DNA of 57,903 bases, taken from positions 1 through 57,903 of the forward strand of contig DIWR01000013.1 of the NCBI GenBank assembly GCA_002428495.1, read 5' to 3'. This DNA comes from Synergistaceae bacterium UBA6101 (lineage in GTDB: Bacteria > Synergistota > Synergistia > Synergistales > Synergistaceae). Under the pieces are notes generated by a model, which saw nothing but the letters and a program-made list of their open reading frames with translations, was not told where the DNA came from and made no database searches. Shown here piece after piece: positions 52,569-57,903 of the stretch (its first letter is position 1; each line of letters starts with the position of its first letter). A program made the position numbers and the translations under genes.

Positions 52569-52622
52569 GTGCGTCTCTGTCAAGTAAAATTACTTGACAG
52601 AGACGCACATGCTGAGTATAAT
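52569..52622 (+). promoter_or_regulatory. Consensus sigma-70 promoter overlapping a perfect 40-bp palindrome, upstream of ylxM-ffh
   Basis: Bases 52569-52608 are a perfect inverted repeat with 19-bp arms and a 2-bp centre (left arm GTGCGTCTCTGTCAAGTAA). The right arm contains TTGACA (52594-52599). After exactly 17 bp comes TATAAT (52617-52622), a full consensus promoter. The expected start near 52629 is about 24 nt before the ylxM TTG. The palindrome could be an operator or a cruciform-forming site. Confidence 0.8.
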
Positions 52623-52652
52623 TCACTGGTTCATAAGGACAGGAGTGATATT

Positions 52653-52988
52653 TTGCAGGATACGGATTCGCTTGGCCAACGCATCAGGGACGGACTTCTG
52701 CTTGATGTCTACGGGAATCTGATAACAGAGAAACAGAGACTCGCTTGTGAGATGGTCCTCCTGCAGGATCTCTCTCTCTCTGAAGCGGCTGAATCACTGA
52801 AGGTCTCCAGACAGGGCGTCCACGACCTTATTACAAGAGCAAGGGAACATATGGAGAACGCAGAGAAAGCTCTGGGATTCTTAGAAAAAGGGAGCAAATA
52901 CGAAGAGATCCTGAGGCTTCTTGAGGAACATAAAAAACAGCTGCCGGAAGACTTTTACAAAAACATTAAAAAATTGTTGGAAGCATAA
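52653..52988 (+). CDS. ylxM: YlxM-type SRP-associated DNA-binding-like protein
   Basis: A small helical protein of about 111 residues, with a sigma-70 region 4-like helix-turn-helix (ITEKQRLACEMVLLQDLSLS, then EAAESLKVSRQGVHDLITRA) followed by charged helices. YlxM lies directly before ffh in many Gram-positive and related bacteria and modulates SRP GTPase activity in those tested. An ATG-initiated frame runs from 52557 through the promoter, so it cannot be the start. TTG at 52653 with AGGAG 7 nt upstream is chosen. It ends 11 bp before ffh. Confidence 0.88.
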   Translation: MQDTDSLGQRIRDGLLLDVYGNLITEKQRLACEMVLLQDLSLSEAAESLKVSRQGVHDLITRAREHMENAEKALGFLEKGSKYEEILRLLEEHKKQLPEDFYKNIKKLLEA

Positions 52989-52999
52989 GGGGAAAAGAA

Positions 53000-54388
53000 A
53001 TGTTCGACTCATTAAAAGAACGGTTTGAAAATATCTTTGCCGGTCTGAGAGGAAAAGGAAAACTTACTCCTGAAGACATCAGCGAAGCGCTGCGTGAAGT
53101 ACGCCGCGCCCTCCTTGAGGCTGACGTCAATTACAAGGTCGTCAAGGACGTAGTTGAAGCTATCAAAGTACGCGCGACAGGAAGAACAGTTCTCGACTCT
53201 GTCACCCCTGCGCAGCTTATCTTCACAATAGTATACGAAGAGCTCGTCAAGATAATGGGCGAGGCACCTGTCCCACTAACAATATCGCCTAAACCTCCTA
53301 CTGTTTACATGATGGTAGGCCTTCAGGGGTCAGGAAAAACGACTACCACGGTCAAGATCGCAAAAAAAATGGCGAAAAGCCATAAACCACTTGTAGTAGC
53401 CTGCGACCTTCGGAGACCCGCAGCGGTCGAACAGCTCAGGGTACTTGCCGAAAAATCAAGTATACATTTTTGGGGACCTGAACCCGGAGAGACAGATCCT
53501 GTAAAGGTAGCATCCAGATCCCGCAAATACGCAGAAGACCACCTCTGTGACATGATAATCCTCGACACGGCAGGTCGTCTCCAGATGGACGACGAACTGA
53601 TGGCTGAACTTGAAACAATGAAAGCCGCTGTGCCTCCGACTGAAATTCTGCTTGTAGTAGATTCGATGACAGGACAGGAAGCAGTCAACGTAGCCGATAC
53701 CTTCCACAAGCGCCTGGGCCTCACCGGAGTCGTACTAACGAAGCTTGACGGAGACGCCAGAGGCGGTCCGTCGCTCGCAGTGCGGGCAAGCACAGGAGTT
53801 CCGATAAAACTTGCAGGCTGCGGAGAGAAGACGGAAGATCTCGAAATCTTCGACGCCAAACGCATGGCACAGCGCATCATCGGTATGGGCGACATGGAAG
53901 GGCTCCTTGAGAAAGTCCAGTCTGCCACGACCGAAGCCGACATAAACAGGATGACGGAGAGCCTAAAGAAGAACAGGTTCACCCTTGAAGACATGCTAAT
54001 CCAGCTTCAGCAGATACAGAAGATGGGTCCTCTTGAAAAAGTACTGGAGATGCTCCCGATCCCGGGAGGCAGCAAAGCCCTCAAAGGCGCAAATGTCGAT
54101 CCAAAAAGGATGAAACAGACAGAGGCCATAATCCTCTCAATGACTCTCAAAGAGAGACGCAGCCCGGAGATAATAAAGGGCAGCCGCCGCAGAAGGATAG
54201 CCGAAGGTTCGGGCACGTCTGTGCAGATGGTGAATCAGGTGCTGGCGCAGTACGAACAGATGAAGACCATGATGAAGGGCATCGGCAAAATGTCCGGCGG
54301 GGGGAAAGGCTTCAAGATGCCTCCCGGCATGGGCGGGATGGGCGGAATGAAGAATTTCGGCGCAGGCCGGAGGGGTTTCTTTAAGTAG
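53000..54388 (+). CDS. ffh: Signal recognition particle protein Ffh
   Basis: A 462-residue SRP54 homologue that binds signal sequences and 4.5S RNA and delivers ribosomes to FtsY. The N domain is followed by the GTPase motifs GLQGSGKTTTTVKIAKKM near residue 108, DTAGRLQMDDELM near 190, TKLDGDARGG near 250 and the closing GCGEKTEDLE. The methionine-rich M domain has the RNA-binding GSRRRRIAEGSG. A flexible tail rich in Gly and Met (PPGMGGMGGMKNF) ends the protein. It is co-transcribed with ylxM. A 626-bp repeat spacer separates it from rpsP, which is unusual for this cluster. Confidence 0.97.
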   Translation: MFDSLKERFENIFAGLRGKGKLTPEDISEALREVRRALLEADVNYKVVKDVVEAIKVRATGRTVLDSVTPAQLIFTIVYEELVKIMGEAPVPLTISPKPPTVYMMVGLQGSGKTTTTVKIAKKMAKSHKPLVVACDLRRPAAVEQLRVLAEKSSIHFWGPEPGETDPVKVASRSRKYAEDHLCDMIILDTAGRLQMDDELMAELETMKAAVPPTEILLVVDSMTGQEAVNVADTFHKRLGLTGVVLTKLDGDARGGPSLAVRASTGVPIKLAGCGEKTEDLEIFDAKRMAQRIIGMGDMEGLLEKVQSATTEADINRMTESLKKNRFTLEDMLIQLQQIQKMGPLEKVLEMLPIPGGSKALKGANVDPKRMKQTEAIILSMTLKERRSPEIIKGSRRRRIAEGSGTSVQMVNQVLAQYEQMKTMMKGIGKMSGGGKGFKMPPGMGGMGGMKNFGAGRRGFFK

Positions 54389-54914
54389 CAGGCGCCCGTA
54401 AGGGCGGGCAAGAGATGGGCAAGCAATGGGCAAGCAGTCGGCAAGCAATGGGCAAACGGTTGTAAAAACGATCAAACGATCGTAAGAACCTTGAAAAATA
54501 ACTAAAGAACGTTAGGACCGAAGACACTGGGGAATTTGCAGCCTCTGGGCTGCGGAGAATTCGCGAAGTTCATCGCTGGAGAATTTGCTCGCTTCGCATC
54601 GCGGAGAATTGCGGCCAAAGGCCCCGGAGGTTCTAAATCTCCGTCTTTCCCGGACGCTTCTTAACGGGAATCCAGCGTCTTTTGTCTAGGTTCTAAAAAG
54701 CTCGTCATAGCAATGATCTTGAGACACTGGATCCCCGATAGGAGCATTCGGGGAAGACGATAAGGGGCAAGGTCTTAGGATCCGGGTTCTAACCATTGCT
54801 TCACCATCGCTTCACAATTGTTTCACGCCGGTGTTCTTCCGGCAGTTTCACGTGGCACGCTCCACGCCACAAAGACAAAAAGGCTTTTTTATCGGGTTTC
54901 CGATCTCAAAAAGA
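54389..54914. repeat. Mosaic repeat block inserted between ffh and rpsP
   Basis: No gene. In order: a GGCAAGC array (54409-54466, five units about 11 nt apart); a hairpin array (54529-54632: GCAGCC/GGGCTGC, GCGA/TCGC and GCGGCC/GGCCCC separated by GGAGAATT-like linkers), nearly the reverse complement of 59-172; a REP-like hairpin TTCCCGG/CGGGAA near 54646-54672; another with CCCCGA/TCGGGG near 54731-54755; and TTTCAC-linked hairpins (54795-54872: GCCGG tgttctt CCGGC and CGTGG/CCACG). Confidence 0.75.
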
Positions 54915-54921
54915 TAACATT

Positions 54922-54990
54922 GGGTTTCTCCGTTATTTGATTTTCGCCCGTATATCGATAAACAGTGAAAATCAAATTACCGAGGAACCC
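54922..54990 (+). promoter_or_regulatory. Long stem-loop in front of rpsP
   Basis: Arms of 24 nt (54922-54945 and 54967-54990) pair with three mismatches around a 21-nt loop, including a perfect TTTGATTTTC/GAAAATCAAA inner stem. No T tract follows, so it is not a terminator. It lies 24 nt before the rpsP ATG and could be a control structure in the leader. Confidence 0.6.
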
Positions 54991-55014
54991 TAAAAACAGG
55001 AGGTGTTTACGCAA

Positions 55015-55275
55015 ATGGCAGTTCGTATCCGTCTTTCCCGTCACGGGAAAAAGAAGGCTCCTTTCTATCGTCTTGTGGTTGCCGATTCTCATTCTCCAAG
55101 AGACGGCCGCTTCATAGAGATACTCGGGACCTACAACCCTCTCACAGATCCTGCAGAGGTCAAAGTGGACGTTGAACGTGCAGCATTTTGGCTGAAGAAT
55201 GGGGCTTCCCCTTCAGAGACAGCTAAAATACTGCTCAAAAAGGCCGGAGTTTTTGATGCTCCGGCAACAGAATAA
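55015..55275 (+). CDS. rpsP: Ribosomal protein bS16
   Basis: An 86-residue S16 of the small subunit: MAVRIRLSRHGKKKAPFYRL, then DSHSPRDGRFIEILGTYNPL and ERAAFWLKNGASPSETAKIL, all typical. The open frame runs four codons further upstream, but MAVRIRL at 55015 is the family start, with AGGAGG about 10 nt before it. First gene of the rpsP-khpA-rimM-trmD-rplS run; khpA follows after 14 bp. Confidence 0.97.
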   Translation: MAVRIRLSRHGKKKAPFYRLVVADSHSPRDGRFIEILGTYNPLTDPAEVKVDVERAAFWLKNGASPSETAKILLKKAGVFDAPATE

Positions 55276-55289
55276 GGCGGTCGATAGTT

Positions 55290-55535
55290 ATGCCTGATTA
55301 CATTGAACTGGTAGATCTGATAGTTCGCAGGCTTGTTACAAAACCTGATGAAGTAAAGATATCAGAAGAACGGAGCGACTCCGGAGCTATCCTTCTTACC
55401 ATAAAGGTATCCGGGGAAGATATTGGCAGGGTTATAGGTAAAAAAGGTTCCACTATCAATGCCATCCGCCACGTAGCCAAAGCTGCGTCGGTCAAATCCG
55501 GTGAAAAGGTCGATGTAGATGTCGAAGAAGAGTGA
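55290..55535 (+). CDS. khpA: KH-domain RNA-binding protein KhpA
   Basis: An 81-residue protein with one KH domain. The GxxG loop is in IGRVIGKKGSTINAIRHVA near residue 48. KhpA proteins bind RNA, often as a dimer with KhpB, and influence cell length and RNA turnover where studied. Length and position between rpsP and rimM are standard. Its end overlaps rimM by 17 nt, which suggests coupled translation. Confidence 0.94.
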   Translation: MPDYIELVDLIVRRLVTKPDEVKISEERSDSGAILLTIKVSGEDIGRVIGKKGSTINAIRHVAKAASVKSGEKVDVDVEEE

Positions 55536-56064
55536 GGTTTCGTCGGAAGAAAGGGTAGTCATCGGGAAAATAGTGGGGGTGCATGGAGTCACCGGAACAA
55601 TGCTCCTTTTCCCTCTTACTGATTTTCCTGAGCGTTTTTTCAAAATGAAAAAACTTACCCTGGAAAAACCCGGCGTTCCGAGCCAGACTGTCAATGTTAC
55701 AAAATTAGTGCCCTACGAGGGGAAAGATACATTTTTTCTCCAGATCGCAAATGTATCAGACAGGACTCTCGCGGAATCTTTCAAGGGAAGCTTTGTCACA
55801 GTATCAAAAGAGGAACGCGTTGAGCTTTCCGACGATGAATACTGGATCGACGATATTGTAGGACTTAAAGTGATCGACAATGCCACAGGAAATGAGCTTG
55901 GACTCATTCAGGAAGTGCTTCAGACAGGAAGCAACGATGTCTACCTGATAAAGACAGAAGAGGGTCAGATCAGACCTATCCCTGCGCTTGCGGAGGTCAT
56001 CGACAAAGTCGACACACAAAAAGGCATAATGCTTGTAACTGTACCGGAGGGACTCTGGGACTGA
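55519..56064 (+). CDS. rimM: Ribosome maturation factor RimM
   Basis: A 181-residue RimM that helps assemble the 30S head around S19. The N-terminal barrel (VVIGKIVGVHGVTGTMLLFP) is followed by a C-terminal PRC-barrel (DEYWIDDIVGLKVIDNATGN, then IPALAEVIDKVD). Start ATG at 55519 lies within khpA. It ends one base before the trmD ATG. Standard in length and position. Confidence 0.95.
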   Translation: MSKKSEVSSEERVVIGKIVGVHGVTGTMLLFPLTDFPERFFKMKKLTLEKPGVPSQTVNVTKLVPYEGKDTFFLQIANVSDRTLAESFKGSFVTVSKEERVELSDDEYWIDDIVGLKVIDNATGNELGLIQEVLQTGSNDVYLIKTEEGQIRPIPALAEVIDKVDTQKGIMLVTVPEGLWD

Positions 56065-56065
56065 T

Positions 56066-57319
56066 ATGAAAATATCCATTCTTACAGCCTTCCCTGACCT
56101 TATAAACAGCTATCTTGGCGCGAGCGTGCTTGGGCGGGGTATAGCAAAGGGCAGGCTGGAGGTCGAAGTCATTGACATAAGGGACTTCGCCGAAGGCAGT
56201 TACAGGCAGATCGATGATTATTCCTACGGAAGCGGCGGAATGGTGCTTATGGCCGAGCCGCTTCAAAAGGCACTTGGCAGCCTGAATGGAAACGGAAAAC
56301 CGTTCCTTGTATATCCTTCTCCACAGGGAACGAGGCTGCATCAGGAACTGGTCGAAGACCTTTCAAGGAAAGAGCATCTCGTCATACTGTGCGGTCATTA
56401 CGAAGGTGTCGACGAGAGATTCATCGAGAAAAATGCGGACCTTGAAATTTCAATAGGCGATTTTGTGCTCACCGGCGGAGAAATGCCTGCCATGGCGATC
56501 GTAGATGCTGTTTCAAGGCTCATCCCCGGAGTAGTAGGCAAGTCAGAAGCTGTCAGGGAAGATTCTTTCTTCGGCGGAATGCTTGATACCCCTCACTACA
56601 CCAGACCCTCTGAATGGAACGGGCACAAAGTACCGGAGGTCCTCCTGAGCGGTGATGAGAAGGCCATCAAAAAGTGGCGCAGAAGGCAGGCCGTCGAGAG
56701 AACGCTTAAAAGAAGGCCTGACATAGTAGGACGGGCCGGGATAATGCCCTGGCTCTCCAAAGGCGCTTACGTGATGGAAGTCCATTACCCTGTACTCGAC
56801 AAAAGAGGCGAAAAGTCCTCCACCGCGATCACAGGAATGGACCTTCATGACATCGCGAGGGCATGCCGCACATACGGCATCAAAAAGTATCTTCTGGTAA
56901 CTCCATTCGCCCAGCAGCGTGAAATGGTCAGGAAGATATCTTCCCACTGGACTGAAGGTTGGGGAGCCTCTTATAACCAGGACAGGAGCGAGGCATTCAG
57001 TACACTAAAGATCTTCGCTTCAGTCGACAGAGCGCTGAAATGGATCGGAGAAAGAGAAAAAACAGAGCCTTTCAAGATAGCGACAACAGCAAAGTCCGTT
57101 GAAGGCGCTGTTCATTGGCTGTCACTCAAACGCAGGATACTGGAAGAGGACCTGTCTCCGGTCTTCATATTCGGGACGGGCTGGGGACTGCACGAAGATG
57201 TTTTAAAAGATGCAGACTCTGTAATGACACCGATCGCCGGAGGGCTGGACAGCTGGAACCATCTTTCAGTAAGAAGTGCGGTCAGCATTACTCTTGACAG
57301 ATTTTTCGGCTGGAGATGA
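56066..57319 (+). CDS. trmD: TrmD tRNA (guanine-N1)-methyltransferase fused to a second SPOUT methyltransferase domain
   Basis: A 417-residue fusion. Residues 1-235 are TrmD, which methylates G37 of tRNA: KISILTAFPDLINSYLGASV, YGSGGMVLMAEPL, CGHYEGVDERFIE and the knot segment SIGDFVLTGGEMPAMA, ending RRRQAVERTLKRRPDI. Residues from about 245 (YVMEVHYPVLDKRGEKSSTA, LHDIARACRTYGIKKYLLVT and FIFGTGWGLHEDVL) match the TM1570-type SPOUT family, an RNA methyltransferase domain of unknown target that is a separate gene next to trmD in Thermotoga. Two knotted domains in one chain may act on tRNA in sequence. No frame break is seen. Confidence 0.94.
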   Translation: MKISILTAFPDLINSYLGASVLGRGIAKGRLEVEVIDIRDFAEGSYRQIDDYSYGSGGMVLMAEPLQKALGSLNGNGKPFLVYPSPQGTRLHQELVEDLSRKEHLVILCGHYEGVDERFIEKNADLEISIGDFVLTGGEMPAMAIVDAVSRLIPGVVGKSEAVREDSFFGGMLDTPHYTRPSEWNGHKVPEVLLSGDEKAIKKWRRRQAVERTLKRRPDIVGRAGIMPWLSKGAYVMEVHYPVLDKRGEKSSTAITGMDLHDIARACRTYGIKKYLLVTPFAQQREMVRKISSHWTEGWGASYNQDRSEAFSTLKIFASVDRALKWIGEREKTEPFKIATTAKSVEGAVHWLSLKRRILEEDLSPVFIFGTGWGLHEDVLKDADSVMTPIAGGLDSWNHLSVRSAVSITLDRFFGWR

Positions 57320-57419
57320 AACAGTGGTTCGGTCCGTTGATCAGCACAGGCCCTCAGCGGCCATAAAAAGTTTTAAAAATGACAAAATACACATACCAAG
57401 ATAAGGAGGGAAAAACCTC

Positions 57420-57785
57420 ATGATCGATCCAAGAATAGCACTTATTGAGAAGAGATTCTTAAAGACTGATGAAAGCCTTTCAGAGTTCCGCCCAGGGGAC
57501 ACAGTAAAAGTCCACGTTAAAGTTAAAGAAGGCAACCGCGAACGCATCCAGATATTTGAAGGAGTCGTTATCGGACGCCAGCACGGCGGAATTCGCGAGA
57601 ACTTTATCGTCAGAAAGATATCCGCCGGGATAGGAGTAGAAAGAATATTCCCCGTCCATTGCCCGAGCATCGAAAAGGTAGAGATCGTACGCAAAGGTAA
57701 GGTCCGCAGGGCGAAGCTTTACTATCTCCGCGAACTCAGCGGCAAAGCAGCCCGCATCAAGGAACGCCGCGAATATAACAGATAA
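57420..57785 (+). CDS. rplS: Ribosomal protein bL19
   Basis: A 121-residue L19 of the large subunit, near the 30S-50S interface. Typical segments are FRPGDTVKVHVKVKEGNRER, IQIFEGVVIGRQHGGIRENF, ISAGIGVERIFPVHCPSIEK and RRAKLYYLRELSGKAARIKE. AAGGAGGG lies about 8 nt before the ATG. It is 100 bp after trmD and ends the cluster, with a terminator just downstream. Confidence 0.97.
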   Translation: MIDPRIALIEKRFLKTDESLSEFRPGDTVKVHVKVKEGNRERIQIFEGVVIGRQHGGIRENFIVRKISAGIGVERIFPVHCPSIEKVEIVRKGKVRRAKLYYLRELSGKAARIKERREYNR

Positions 57786-57798
57786 GTCCACCAATTTT

Positions 57799-57831
57799 TC
57801 GGAGACGCTCAAAGGCGTCTCCGATTTTTTC
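57799..57831 (+). terminator. Rho-independent terminator after rplS
   Basis: CGGAGACGC tcaaa GGCGTCTCCG followed by a T-rich run. Confidence 0.9.
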
Positions 57832-57839
57832 AAATAGAG

Positions 57840-57890
57840 GACTGTCAATAGAGACTGTCAACAAGACTGTCAATAGAGACTGTCAATGAT
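57840..57890. repeat. Short tandem repeat GACTGTCAATAGA at the window edge
   Basis: Four units of 12-13 nt beginning GACTGTCAA (57840, 57853, 57865, 57878). Units 1 and 3 are identical, and unit 2 has CAA in place of TAGA. The array may continue beyond the window. Confidence 0.7.
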
Positions 57891-57903
57891 CAGGGAAAAT
57901 GTC

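Noticed and set aside
52557..52652. Upstream ATG start for ylxM
   Set aside because: The extra 32 codons translate the terminator region, the palindrome and the promoter itself.

Overview
The window looks like part of a chromosome of an amino-acid- or peptide-fermenting anaerobe, most likely a member of the Synergistota. This is inferred from gene content: two substrate-binding proteins of the DUF3798 type, a TrmD fused to a second SPOUT methyltransferase domain, a hydantoinase/SsnA/RidA nitrogen-catabolism group, and a ferredoxin-type 2-oxoacid oxidoreductase next to rubredoxin. No 16S gene is present, so the assignment is tentative.

Layout. 1-5.6 kb: nitrogen catabolism (amidohydrolase, ridA, ssnA, hydantoinase). 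5.9 kb: tRNA-Asn with a near-consensus promoter. 6.5-11.5 kb: single genes (AAA/DUF4143 ATPase, MFS exporter, IS21 remnant, membrane GGDEF protein) separated by repeat-rich spacers. 12-29.6 kb: a defence island, in order McrC, McrB (with an inserted EVE-like domain), a vWA protein, a macro-domain protein, an IS3 remnant, an ArdC/ImmA-like metallopeptidase, a dGTPase, a type I restriction system (hsdS, hsdM, hsdR), a broken REP-associated transposase and an AbiE toxin-antitoxin pair. 30-33.4 kb: an internally deleted IS4-type element, then korB, korA and rubredoxin. 33.8-42.9 kb: orphan RelB, pRiA4-type protein, small membrane protein, CopB copper ATPase with its XRE regulator, Ca-type P-ATPase, MscS. 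43-52.5 kb: an ABC importer operon with one DUF3798 binding protein, then a divergent M24 peptidase, a dehydrogenase and a second DUF3798 protein. 52.6-57.8 kb: the conserved ylxM-ffh-rpsP-khpA-rimM-trmD-rplS translation/SRP cluster.

The most unusual feature is in the spacers. They carry several families of short structured repeats. The clearest is an array with an exact 26-nt period, in which a 9-nt linker (AAATTCTCC or close) alternates with a 17-nt segment. Most of these segments form a hairpin whose sequence changes from unit to unit while pairing is kept (best at 35401-35530, also at 7806 and 11589). A second family is a pair of tandem 124-bp imperfect palindromes with compensatory changes (38885-39136). 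A third is a roughly 24-nt signature, core GTCAATTGTGTAGGTCTGAC, which flanks the broken RAYT gene and also sits at the border of each defence module. The McrBC/vWA/macro module is additionally bracketed by 51-bp direct repeats.

Functional reading: the core genes serve nitrogen-compound and 2-oxoacid catabolism, solute import and translation. The middle of the window has been built from successive cassettes whose joints are marked by RAYT-type repeats. All functions are read from motifs and family resemblance; no database search was run.
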